Position numbers and translations under genes: made by a program. Positions 36,985 to 49,197 of a stretch of 64,000 nucleotides of DNA are shown here, in pieces. Below the pieces are notes generated by a model. That model saw only the letters and a list, made by a program, of their open reading frames with translations, was not told the DNA's origin and searched no databases. The number at the start of each line of letters is the position of its first letter. Within the stretch, counting starts at the first letter, position 1. The stretch comes from Adineta vaga (Eukaryota > Rotifera), in NCBI GenBank assembly GCA_021613535.1, contig CP075495.1, forward strand, positions 1,984,001 to 2,048,000, given 5' to 3'.

Positions 36985-39900
36985 TTAAGAAAGTTCAAAA
37001 CCGGCATTAGATTTAATCGCATATCGTAATTTATCCAAAAGAATTCGACGAGTTTTATAATTGGGTAATCTGTACAAGAAAAAGAAGATTAATGTTACGT
37101 ATGAGACAAAGAAAGAAGATTACTTTAGTAAATTAAAACATGTAGAACTTGATGGAAGTCGTTCTGATGAAGTACGATTTATACTAATCATATTGCGAAA
37201 AATTCGTCCTAATGTATCACCTTCTTCCTAAAGAATAAACGAATGTTTTTATTTTATTTTAATCAAACAAATTCTTTTACTTCATGTTCAGAACTTTCTA
37301 AACAACGAATAGTAAAAGGTGGACTTAGTGAATGAAATCCAAGTAATGGTGCACGACTTGAACTTGTAATAAACTATAATAAAATAGATCGAAATTGAGA
37401 ATACCAAATATATATATATACATACTCGAAGAAAAAGTGCTCGTTCTTCTCGAGAAAAATCTTGTTCAAGGATTTGCCAAAGCCATTTGATAACTGTATG
37501 TGTTCGATGATATCCACCTTGATAAACAACATTCGATCTAATGTAATAAAACAAATATTCCTAAAAATTTCATATATATTTCTTTAATAACTAACTTTAA
37601 ATCTTCTAAATCAATATCGGATGATTCTCCAGATATTAATTGTTGTAATTCCGGAACAGAAAACATATTTATCCATTCAGGTTTCATTAATGCTTTAAAA
37701 CCTTCAGTAAATGCTTTGATTTGATTTTTAATACGTGTATACGTTCGATAATTCGACATACGATGTATATAAACAATCCTAAAGTACGATTTGTCTTCCA
37801 CAAGAAGAGAGAGAGAGAGAAAAAAACAAGGTTCAAACATACTTATCATCATTTGTAACACTAATATGTCTTCCACATGGAATAATATCATAAGTTATCA
37901 TTTCACCGAGAACATCTTCATCAATGGAATACGTTAAAGCTAATGTAGATACATCACCATCATAATGCTTTTGAAAAGAAAGAAAATTTTCTCAAGAAAA
38001 CTAAATCAAAAAACTTAATGAAATTTACTTTAACAAAATTTAGATTATTGTAAAGATCTCGATCAAGAAACATTAGATCATCAAAACAAGAATAATTAAG
38101 ATTTTTTCGTGATATTAAATGTCGTAAAAAGAATGGAGCTAATTCAATGTCTAAAACAATCTGTTCATAAACAGCTTTGCCTAAGATTTTGCCAATAAAA
38201 TTAAAAAGATACAAATAATTTTCTGTACGATCAGATATAGGTGAAGGATATAATGTACGATTTTCTGTTACCTTAAATAAAGAAAAACATAACCATAACA
38301 CACGATCTTATTCATAATAAAGAACATGTTGCATACTCGAAAGAGATTAAATGCTGGATCAAATGATTGTCGTGTAATTTCTTGAATAAATTCTTTAAAT
38401 ATACCATTTTGATCAATACCAGCTTCGGCAAGACCTTGCGGATTGATAAAACTAATTCGAATAGTATTTTTCCATGTTATTGGTGTTGCATTTTGTAACG
38501 AACGAAAAGCATCCTAAATAAACCGAATAGTTTTATGTTTTCGAGAAAGAATAATCATTGTTACAACTTTGACTTACACCGAATAGATTTGTTCGATGAA
38601 TTTCATAGTAATTCTTCGTATGGTATCGTGATGTTGAATATTCATTACATTCTTTTTCTTTATCACGTTCAATAAACATTTGAAGAATTTTTACACGCTA
38701 AATAAATCGACTATGATGAATGTTAAGAAATCAAGATGAAATACGTACATCATTGAATGTTAGAATGTGTGGAATCTGTTCGAGAAGATAAAATGCACAT
38801 GAATCGTTATGTTCAAGATCAGCCATAAATGATGATGATGATTTCACATCACTAGTCAAATAAAAGAATATTATTAAAGAAAACTCTTTTTAGTATACTC
38901 AAAAAGTGAGTCCACTACTATAATCTGTCTATATATCTGTCCGTTTTCACAACTACATTCGATTGAGCTGAAACTTTGTGCGCATAATTGTCTCATCAAT
39001 ATCTCGGTCGAGTTCGAAAAACTTTCTTTTTGTTCAAAATTATTTAAAACATATACGAATCGACTCAGTTTTTAATACTGATTCCAAATCCGATCTCCAT
39101 AGCTATTGATGATCTATTATGAAAATGCTGATATGTGTATCTATCATAGACCTTTTATAGATTCATGAGATTGCATATGATCATTATTCCGATAGATTCA
39201 AACACAAAAATTAGTCATCAGAAATCTTGCTTATCGAAAACTGTCTCGTGGTAATTTTGATGCATAGATATTCTAGCACATAACTCTCGGATAGAATCGG
39301 AAGTTTCTGCATTTATTTTCTGCTAGTCTTACCGAATTAACCAATGTAAATCAGGTGTAAAAGCTTTTCTCGAATTTCTTTCATGTAATAGAATTAAGAG
39401 TTGATGTAATGTTTTATATAATTGATTATTTTCTAATTTTAATTTTGGTGATGTTGTCGTTGTTCGTACGTATTCAATTCGTATCATTCGATATACAAAT
39501 TGATTTAAAAATAAACTCAATTGTGACCAAGATTCAAGATCTAAATATTTCTGTTCTTTATACATTTCTTCTTCATCCAAAATTCTACAATTAAAAAAAA
39601 GAAGAAGGAAATCATCGCTACAAATCAACGAATTACTTACGTTGCAAGATATGAACAAAGATTACAAAATAATTGAAGTAGATCAAAGATTGGATGATAT
39701 TCATCTTTATTCATTTCATAAATTTTTGATAATTCTTTCAATCCACATGTTTGACCAATATTATTCAAGAATTGCCATAAACTAGTGATTAAACTATCTT
39801 GTAATGAAAGAGCTGAAAGAAAAAGATGATCACAATACGAATTAGAACAAAAAAGACAATAACATATTTTTACCACAAAGTATCTGTAATCTTAATTCAA

Positions 39901-41979
39901 TTAATATTTGAATTAATTTTTGATAAAATGTCGCTATACGACAAATTGATTGAGTTAAATCATCTGTAATAAATTTTTCTACCGTTGTTTTTGAATGAAA
40001 TAATTTTTCAAATTTTGCACGAATGATATCTGTAAATATACAATTAATTCAATCAGAGTTTTCAATAATCAAATTATTAAATTACTCGTTTCTTTTTTTA
40101 CTATTAATGTTTGTGAATTCGATGGTGCTGTTGGAATCGATTCGAATAACATCGTAACAAATGATTTTGACCAAAGATATTTATATTGAATAATAACACG
40201 TTGAACAATTTCTTGATGAGAACTGAAATAGAAATATTTTACATATGCAAATGAGAAAATTGAATTTTTCAAAAAGAAAACAAACACGGTCATGGCATTT
40301 GTTTTTCCACGAACATGACCAATGATTGGATGCCAAATACTCGTAGATTTTGATTGTTTATTACTTTGTTCATCTGTTGTTTGTCGTTGTCGACATAAAT
40401 CTAATAGATTGAATAGACTATCAACAAATGGTTGTTTCATTGCTTCAATTTGACTCGAATCAATACTCGCAAGAGCAACAAGATTTCCTATTCATGAAAA
40501 GAGAATTCCATTTGAAATGTTAAAGAAACAAAACTTTACCTAATACATAACATAATTCGATTATATCGATAGTTTCATATGTATTAATAAACGATTCTTT
40601 AACACTATATATACAAATAAGATGATTGAATAAATCTTTTTGACAAACTAATTGAAATGTCTATCAAATAGGAATGATAGAGAAAAGAAAGTTTTGCTTT
40701 TTGTTTTTCGAATTAACTTTACTTTATGTGAAGTTTCATGACAGATACTAATAAAAGTTGGAATAGTAAGAATTGTTTGAGAAAATAAAATAAGATATGT
40801 TCGATTGAAATCACTGTTTAGTAAAAGTCTATAAAAGAAATTGAAATAAAAAAACTAATAAAGACAAAACATGAGAATGACTTGAAAACTAATGTTGCAA
40901 TATTGTTTATAATCGATGATTCCAAACGTCGTTGCATAGAACGAATGGTAGCAATCTTATGAAAGGAAATTATTTGATAAATATGTATAAATTTATGAGA
41001 AATTACTTTGAGAGATTTTAGAAGATTGTGTTGACCAAGATGAATTAAATAACTACGTTCAACTGCAAGCAATGCTTTTCGAAGAGATTCATCTAAAAAT
41101 ATCAATAGATAATGAACCATCGAAATTACAAATTAAAATGTTCTTCTCATAGATAAAATAAAAACGTACTCATATTTTTTTGTAATGCTTTCCAATTTTG
41201 ATGATCAGTAATTAAATAAATATAATTTAATGAATTCATGAATAATTTAATATCAACAGTTGTTGTTAATTCGATTGTTTCAAGCATTTTAAGTGCTATT
41301 ATCAATAAATCTTGATTTAATTTCATCCATTGTCCATTGATTTCTTTATCGAATAGAGCAGCCATATGACTGAACTAAAAAAAGTAATAAAAATCGTTCG
41401 ATTGAATTCTTTTTTCCCTATGAATACACATACTTTGATATCATCAGCAATTAAACTTGTTGAAATGTAATTCAACACACCTAATAACATCTACATATAG
41501 ACAAGATTAAATAAGAAGTTGTTTTTTTCTTATCGAAAAAGAAAAATACTTGTTGTAAATCAGATGAATTATTCTTCACTTTCATTCGATTGTAATACAT
41601 AAGAAAATGTTGTAGATGTATAAACATATTCGATGCTATAGAAGAGAATTCAATATTACTATGAATTTGATAGAAATATATTACCTGGTTGTAATGAAGG
41701 ATAATTTTGTGGATTTGTATCAGTAAAAGCAAGAAAAATTCCATTAAGTTCATTTCTAAAATATGATTAAATAAGTTACAAAGAACTAAGATATGATAAG
41801 ACTTCATACTTTCTATAATTTCGATATTTTTTTCTTACTAAGTAACCTCGTACCATCTTTTGAATAATAATAATTGATTGTTGCATTTGTTTCTCACGTC
41901 GTCGTGCTTCACGAGCTTCATCCAAATTGTGTAAGAAATCATTTTTATTTACGTATGTTTGTGACTTTTTTGGAAACAT
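36985..41979 (-). CDS. UBE3B: HECT E3 ubiquitin ligase UBE3B, about 20 exons
   Basis: A large HECT ligase. The start at 41979 gives [12 protein letters not shown], followed by an IQ motif ([20 protein letters not shown]), as in UBE3B. Middle exons are weakly conserved helical sequence, with [11 protein letters not shown] and [10 protein letters not shown] matching UBE3B positions. The HECT domain covers about 38850 to 36985: [75 protein letters not shown], the catalytic Cys in SSSTCFNLL, and the end NAGFELS. Most introns are near 50-60 bases, but the one at 38852-39332 is 481 bases. I did not resolve every internal exon, so the exon count is approximate. Human UBE3B is linked to mitochondria and calmodulin. 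Confidence 0.92.
38852..39332 (-). other. Enlarged 481-base intron of UBE3B, possible insertion
   Basis: The flanking exons join in frame (HWLIR then DVKSSS). The intron is eight to nine times the usual size here. Near its 3' end it contains CTGTCTATATATCTGTCCG followed by GAGCTGAAACTTTGTGCGCA, phrasing that resembles intergenic repeat families more than ordinary intron. No terminal repeats were confirmed. Confidence 0.5.
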
Positions 41980-43489
41980 CTTTTCTGTTCATTAAACAAG
42001 TTTGATCAAGAGCATAAGCCTTGCTTGCTTCTTCAATCAATCGACTTTTCATTGGTGATATTATTTAACCATCAAAAAGCGACATCTACATTAACCGGAG
42101 AGAAAGAATAGGAGACAATATTTTGGCTGGCATAAAGTTAACTTTTCCGCGAGAAGAATAATTAATACTATGATTAAAATAATTTGATTGTGGACGTTCT
42201 TCGTGATTTTGCGGTGAGTAATTCTCTATAATCAACATTTTAAACAATGGAAATGCTTGAGAGTCGAGATAAATTACTCATTGTACAAGGTTCAAGGTTG
42301 TGAATACATATGATATTGCCTAAATCTTTTGATTTCAAAATAATCCATATAAAAAGTAATTCGATAATCGGCAAGACTTGCAAACGTATCCTTTATGTCT
42401 TTAATTGATGGTAATTCTATTGAATAAAATATAGAACTGAATTCCTTGGGCAAATTAGGATTTTTCTATAATCGTATGTCCAATATTTTTTATAAGATAA
42501 AGTTCGCGTCAATTACGATAGTTGGCTATCCCATGAATATTCGTTTTTAATTGAGTCACGTGATGTTATGGTGAATTTTAGGCAACATATCTAAGTAGAC
42601 TCGATCACAATTAGATCAAAGCGTACATTAACACCTATGAGAGAATCTATAGTATATCTGTCAGTTAGACACAAGAATTATCCATATTCATCTATCAATG
42701 CTCGTTTAACATCATTACTAAAACAATAAATTTTAATTTAATTTAGATTCAAATATTGTCGTCTTCATTAGTTTAGTTTAAACTTCGTTTAATGAGAATT
42801 GCAAAGTCAACTAGGGTAAATGATACTATTTTGATTTGAAATGAATTGTAATCTGTTCTATGACAGCAATGTCAACGTAATTCGTACTTGATTAATTCAT
42901 AGAAGATGGATAATGAAATACAGAAACAAATGTTGTTACATGTGTATATGATACTACTAATTGATGCCTATCAGGTTTGTCAATTTCTATAAAGCATCAG
43001 TCACGCTTAATTCTTGTAATAGACAACTCCAGCTAGTCGCCATTCAAGAGAGCGCTTTTCTGTCATTAACAAGTGTCAAAATAAATTATTTGCGATTTCG
43101 TGTGAAACTTAATTAATTTTCTTGTTGAAACAAAACCCAGAAATGGTATGAAGTAAAATTTTTATTCGAAACACTTTGAAAACAATGCGTAGTGGATAGA
43201 GAGAAATATCGTCGGATATGTAACACCACTCCACTGAGCATGACATCTGGCGACATGTACAATAAGCACAACCTGTTTCGAACTATGTCGTCAACCACTA
43301 GCACATTTCGAAAGAAACAACATTTTTGTTCGATTCATACTGTTGAAAATGAAAATTCATCTTACAAAAACTCAATATCCTCCTTTGGTCAGTTGAACCA
43401 TTATTTTGTTCAAACCAATCAAATACTTGGTCATCCTAACAGTTCCCAACGGGTCAAAGAGTTAACAATTTTGAAATACTACTATTATC
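41980..43489. other. 1.5 kb non-coding stretch
   Basis: Lies between the divergent UBE3B and the gene at 43490. Short frames at 43113-43500 on both strands overlap one another and show no domain. An acceptor-like GAACAG lies five bases before the UBE3B ATG. Confidence 0.5.
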
Positions 43490-44665
43490 ATGTCTTCTGA
43501 AAACGAACAATTAGCGAATACTAATGGTGGTGGTCTCAAACGACATCATTCAAGTAAGATTAATCGAATCTATGCTTCATCTTCTGTAATGAAATAGTTT
43601 CATATTTTAGTCGAAAATTTTGAACCAGTTAAAGAAATAAAAACCGATAAAACACCACAAAAATCTGTTGATACTACACCAAAAAAAGGAACAAATGCTC
43701 ATCATCATGAAGAAAATACGAATAATAAATCTCTTGAAAAAGGAGATATTGTTTTTATGTGTAAGTTATTATATTTGACATTGTTCTTTCTAGAATAGTA
43801 GACACATTTATTTTCATAGATAAACCAAAATTAGGTGTTGATGAAGCATCATCTCTTGATGATGTTCAATTATTTCATGTTATGTTAATTCCAGAAGATA
43901 CGAACGATCAAGGTGATTCATCATCGAAAACACGTTTAATTAAAATTGGAAAAAAGAAATTACCAACAAGTGGAAAGGATCGTTTCTGGGCATTTATTGA
44001 AAAAGCTGATGATAATTTGGAAAATGTTGAAGAAAATCTCGAAGCTCAGACCTATCAAACAGCAACAGTTGGAACACGAACAATTAAAGCTGATCGTATT
44101 GCTGGTAAAGGAAAATATATAATGGCACAACCAGATGAACGTCGAACAATTATTGGTTATGTTCTTGAATCACCAGTAGAAGTTGGCGAAGTTCAACATG
44201 CATTCAATATTACGAAAGAAGCATCCTTTTCCTTAGCTGTAAAAAATCCGAAAAAGAAAAGTCCACCAGCTGCTGGTCTTACTTCAGATGAAAAAGCTGA
44301 ATTTCCTCAAGATATTCAAAAGAAATTCGGTGATTATCAATGGTTACCAGGTTTGTATTAAATCTAAATTCAGTATGTATTTATCACGAAAGAATCTTAT
44401 TCTAGCTGAACCGGCAATGCTTGATGTTTTGGGTTGTGAAATGGTATGGATTGGTTCATCGACTGGTGATCATGAAGAATTATTAGAAGAACTGAGTAAA
44501 GAAATTGAAGAAGAAAATGATCCAGAAACATTAGCAAGTGAAGTCATGAAAGATATACAATTAGATGAAAAACAACATCCAATTCAACCACTTATTGATG
44601 GTCAATGGCCAAATGCAGAAGATGCACCTGAGAAAAAAGATGAAGAAGAAAATAAAAATGAGTAA
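43490..44665 (+). CDS. Conserved protein of unassigned family, bacterial-like pattern, 4 exons
   Basis: A 334-residue protein, exons 43490-43553, 43611-43760, 43820-44350 and 44406-44665. After a polar N-terminus, the core begins GDIVFMYKPKLGVDEASSLD and continues with DDVQLFHVMLIPE, RLIKIGKKKLP, DRFWAFIEK, ERRTIIGYVLESPVEVGEVQ, SFSLAVKNPKKKSPP and the C-terminal LDVLGCEMVWIGSS, then an acidic Lys/Glu tail. I recall a similar run of motifs from uncharacterised bacterial and fungal proteins, but cannot give a family name. No signal peptide or membrane segment. Introns are normal, so any transfer would be old. Function unknown. Confidence 0.75.
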
Positions 44666-44780
44666 ATTCTTTCCAGTTGTGTGCGTGTGTGTGTTGTTAT
44701 TATTCATTTCTTATCTTTAATTTATTTCAATAACATATAGTTCTTTTTTGTTGTTGTTGTAATATATTGTACAATAAACT

Positions 44781-45583
44781 TCATGATGTAGATGGAAGAT
44801 TCATTCGTTCATTTGTTTTCATGTTTAATTTACATTCTTTTAATGCAATGAGACTTATAACAAAATCAAAGTAAGATAAACGATCATTATCTTGATCAAT
44901 ATCAATTGTATGAATAGCTGTACGAATAATATCTTCATCGCAATGAGATGTTAAATGTGGTAAAACATATTGAATATCTTCTAAAGTTATGTAGGAATCT
45001 TTATTATGATCAAGTTCATTGAATATATTAAGTAAACTATGTGAATCTTGTTTTATCGGTGGTAAATGACATAGAATGAGGACGAAATTTTCGAAGTTAC
45101 ATGGAACAAAGAGATCAATCTAAGAAATGAAATGACTTTTTTTCTTTGTTTTAAAGTTTGTCTTGAAATGAATAAGAATACTTGTAAAAATTGCATGGTT
45201 TCAACTAATACTAATTCTGTAATTTGTTCATGGAAATCATTTAAAATTTGAAAAATACCTTCGAAATAGATTTGCTGTTTGTCGTTTGCATATGTATTAA
45301 AATGAAGTTCAAGAATAGATAGAATATTATACAAATTCTTGGATGTTTCGATATCTTGTTGTGCATACAGAAGTAACATTTCAGTTAACGAGCATAGTCG
45401 AACATTCGTTGTAGGAATTTGACGTTCAATACTCGTTGTAATGTAATCCAATGTAGAACTTGAATTTATCACTCTTCGTATAGAATCATTATTATCAAAA
45501 GTATCATCACTATTGACTGCGATTGGATGATGATCAACTGAAATGACAGATGACGTACCAATTGGATTAATCTTACTTGTCAT
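44781..45583 (-). CDS. EF-hand protein, 2 exons
   Basis: A 246-residue protein, exons 45583-45182 and 45119-44781. The N-terminal half is polar then helical (LTEMLLLYAQQDIETSKNLY) with no domain I recognise. The C-terminal half carries an EF-hand pair: DHNKDSYITLED, with usable calcium ligands, and DIDQDNDRLSYFDF, which also looks canonical. The pairing resembles the C-terminal lobe of calmodulin-type or calcineurin-B-like proteins, but the N-terminal half does not. Its start is 137 bases from the divergent GTPase gene. Confidence 0.7.
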
Positions 45584-45720
45584 AATAATGTTTTAAAGTA
45601 AGAGAATATTATTGCGCCTTTTGTCTTCTAACTGAAAACAAATATATTCTAATGATAATATCATATGAAGAAGGTTAAATAAGTTGTTTAAAACTATTTC
45701 TTTTTCTTCAATGAGTATGC
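45584..45720. promoter_or_regulatory. Very short divergent promoter region
   Basis: Only 137 bases separate the start codons of the EF-hand protein and the Arl-like GTPase, so both 5' ends and promoters must overlap. This is the tightest head-to-head pair in the window. Confidence 0.5.
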
Positions 45721-46439
45721 ATGGGCTGTGGCTGTTGTTCACATGCATTAACTGAAAAAGATGTTTTACGTGTAACAATTTTTGGTTTGGAAAATTCTGG
45801 TAAAACATCTCTTGTTCAATGTTTAAAAACTTCAAAGAATCTATTACAAACATCGTCATATATTTCTACTCATGGAGTCATTGCTATTAATATTCAAATG
45901 AATGTTAATTTACTTGTTTTTGATTGTGGTGGTTGTAAACATCAACGACATATTTGGCCTCATTTAATGAATAATTCTGATGTCATTCTATTTACTGTTG
46001 ATAGTATGGATGTAACATGTTTAAATGATGCTAGAGATGCACTTTTTGATTTACTGACGGATGAAAATTTAATAGATAAACCTTTACTTATTGTATTCAC
46101 AAAATCCGATCGAGGAAATAAATTACATATGAATCAACTCGAACAGGCATTAGATCTTTCAATGATAAAAGTAAAATAATAGAAAAGAAAATAGATCAAT
46201 AAATTTGCTTCGTTTGCTTTTAGAATCGATCTATTCATAAAGTTTTATTTTCATCCGTTACATTAGATGGTTTATCCTTAATAACAACATGGTTCAATTA
46301 TTTTAGTCATCGTAAACTCCATGAAAACAATATGGATAAATCATCGATATCATATTCATCTTCTGAAAAATATCGTTTACCTCAGTCACTTCATCTTTCC
46401 ACATTATCAACTTCAATTTCTACAACAAGCAAAAACTAA
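45721..46439 (+). CDS. Arf/Arl-like small GTPase with altered switch II, 2 exons
   Basis: A 221-residue protein, exons 45721-46170 and 46224-46439. The start MGCGCC offers a myristoylation Gly and neighbouring palmitoylation Cys. The P-loop GLENSGKT matches the Arl type. Switch I keeps its Thr (ISTHG). The usual WDxGGQ motif is FDCGGCKHQR, so the catalytic Gln is Cys. The base-recognition motif is FTKSD. A Ser-rich tail of about 35 residues follows the G domain. It would be expected to bind GTP but hydrolyse it poorly. I cannot place it in one Arl group. Confidence 0.8.
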
Positions 46440-46529
46440 TCAATCAATTAAAGTTTTATTTGTTTTTAGGAAAAATAAGTAAACACACATAAATGTATAG
46501 GATACAATTTTATTCTGTATCATGTATGA

Positions 46530-48044
46530 TTATGCAAGAGAAGTAAGAGAAAATGGTTGTTCAGAATGTTTCCATCGTGCTCCATCATATTCTGCTATAT
46601 AGAGAGCTAATGGTGGATATGTGGCAACAGTTCGATAGAACATTTCTTTGTTAGGACGTATGCCTTTAATTGCATCTGTTAATGCTAATAATCCTGGTGC
46701 ATGTGTAACAATCAGTATTGTACCACCACGATGAGCATATCGATTAACAATACCATGCATAACAGTAACTGATCGATCAAAATATTCATCTAATGATTCA
46801 GGAGCATTGATTTTAGGTATTAAAGTTTTGTATTCCAGTTTAATATTATAACCATTTTCTGTTAATTCAGTTTTTGTCATAAAACTTTCGGCGACTTTAT
46901 AATTGTGATGAGGACATTCAAATAAACCGGGTTCAACACGTATAGGTATACGTGCACTAGAATTCATACCTGCGAATAGAAGAAAAAAATAAATAAAAGG
47001 ATCGAAATGAGATCTATTAATATTCAGATTTACCAGTCAAAACACGTTCACTTGTTTGTATACAACGAAGAGCAGATGACGAAAGACATACATCAGGTAC
47101 TATATGTGCATTGAACATAGCACGTCCTGTATGACGAGCATTTTTTAAACCATTAACTATGTTGAATAGATAAATTATATATATATGTATATATTCGCAT
47201 AAGCATTCTACATACTCGTCAAAGGTACATCATATTCATAAGCATGATGAGAACCTCGTTTTGGCAGAGCTTCTGGCAATAATGGATCATATACTTTATA
47301 ACTACCAGATTCAAAAGCTTTCATAAACCAATGTGCTCCTAAAGCTTGATTCACTCGTTCACTGTGACGCATAAAAACCAATCGTAATGGTCGTCTTGTA
47401 GATACATTAGCAAGTGCTCCATGATGACGTGGTATAGTTGACGCATGAGTCCCATATACTTCATGATTTTCAGCTGAAGATGATGATGGTGATTGAGGGA
47501 TACGACGACTATGTCGTATGTGACGACGACGATTATTATCTCTATGAGATAGATCTTTATCACTATGATTTTGTACAAAACTGGCAGACTGCTGAACGGT
47601 CAAATGATGTTCATGTGATGCACGTCGTTGTGATAAAAAACTGGGTAATTCCTCTGCTGGGTGTTGTAGAACAGATCGTCTTGTAGGTAACTTGGGTGAA
47701 ACTAAACTTTCGTAAACATTATTAGTGGAATGATGATGATGTTGACGATGATGTTTTGGTGAAAAATCCGATGTTGGTATTCCTCCTTCAGTATCATATC
47801 CTGTATCAGAACTTTTTCGAGGTCTAAATAGAGCTTGTGCAACATGTAGTACAGCTAATTCTGTTGGATCACTATAATCTGTTGTTGTAATCAATGGAAG
47901 AGAATGTTTTTGATTATTATGATCGGCTAATTTATGTGAAAGTGAATGTGGATGTGATAAATGAGAGTTATGATCATTATTATTGGCATCACTATTCGTT
48001 AAATGCCATTCTCGATGCATCGTATCAATTAATTTCTCAGTCAT
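46530..48044 (-). CDS. UBASH3/STS-like histidine phosphatase, 3 exons
   Basis: A 463-residue protein, exons 48044-47216, 47156-47034 and 46969-46530. The first 225 residues are low complexity, rich in His, Ser, Asn and Arg. The phosphoglycerate-mutase-like domain follows: LVFMRHSERVNQALGAHWF carries the catalytic RH, then INGLKNARHTGRAM, LSSSALRCIQTSERVL, and ILIVTHAPGLLALTDA with the second catalytic His. This arrangement matches the phosphatase domain of UBASH3 (STS) proteins, but UBA and SH3 domains are missing. The frame's first codon upstream is TTG, so the ATG at 48044 was chosen. Likely a protein or small-molecule phosphatase; substrate unknown. Confidence 0.82.
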
Positions 48045-48601
48045 CAAGTTGTTTTGTTTGTCGCAATAACAATACGAATATAAACAAATAAGAAAATGAC
48101 TCGGCTCTTTTTCCGCTCCCTACAATACTTTTCGCACGTATTTTGTATCTATAGGCGTCACACATCGATGCACTGCTTCGTCATTGTTATAGAAATATAT
48201 TGTTTAAAAAGAAATAAAATTGTAGATATTTGCTTTTCAGATGATGACTATCATAGAGTACATTAGATAAACGATGACTTACAAAGTGTATAATCACATC
48301 ATCAAAATACTACGATCGAAAAAATATGAAAGAACATTTAATATTAGAAGTCATTCAATGATGATTCACATAATTTTCTTTCTATTAAAAATAACGTTTA
48401 TGTATGACGTCATTATAGTATTATGACGATAAATTCTTATTTAAAATTATGTCTTTGAAGGGCAGACTTGTGTATTTCAGCATCTGATAATTAATCCTAG
48501 ATAATAATAACAATATCAGCAGTAACAGTTGTCATTTTCCATCGTTATTAGTAGATTATCATAATTCAAACGAATGGATAATGTCAGAACTATAAAAATA
48601 T
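48045..48601. other. Non-coding stretch
   Basis: Divergent spacer between the phosphatase gene and the small membrane protein. It is AT-rich with no supported feature. Confidence 0.5.
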
Positions 48602-49001
48602 ATGCTAGTAGTATATACTTCGTATTTGTTTTCTTTGTCTAATTCAACGATCATCATAATGTTATATGAAAAACGTCATGTTTTTGGAATTTTTTCTCCA
48701 TGGAATTTCACGAGTGAAAACCATCAATTGCCAATGTTAATATATTTATTTTTAATCATTTTTCTTGCTCTTATCATTGCACTTATTTGTGAACATTTTG
48801 AAGAACTATTTTGTTGTCATCAATCTTCTCATCCATCATTACAGAATGATCATGAAATAACACAGTAAGTTTCCATATCTAATTATATCATGAAGATATT
48901 TCTCTATACATACGATTTTCTATTTCATTAGAATTTCCTCACATGAAATTACATCATCAAAAGTTATACAAAATCCAAATTCAGTAATATTTACTTGTTA
49001 A
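48602..49001 (+). CDS. Small single-pass membrane protein, 2 exons
   Basis: A protein of 110 residues if it starts at 48602, or 91 if the Met at 48659 is used; exons 48602-48864 and 48932-49001. A strong membrane helix (LIYLFLIIFLALIIALI) is followed by CEHFEELFCCHQS, whose cysteines could be palmitoylated, then a polar tail. I do not recognise a family. The donor, acceptor and maintained frame support it as a real gene. Confidence 0.55.
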
Positions 49002-49197
49002 TAAAACGATATACTTTTCTCGTCTGTTCATCTACTTCTTTTTCCTATTGACAAAGATAAATGTGCTATATGATATATATATATATATATAATCTTCTTA
49101 GCTATCATTCTTCTTCTTTCTCTATATTCTCATCGACTTGTTTTTAATGATCGATTTGCTGTCATTGTTAAATTAGTCAATAATTTGATCATGTAGA

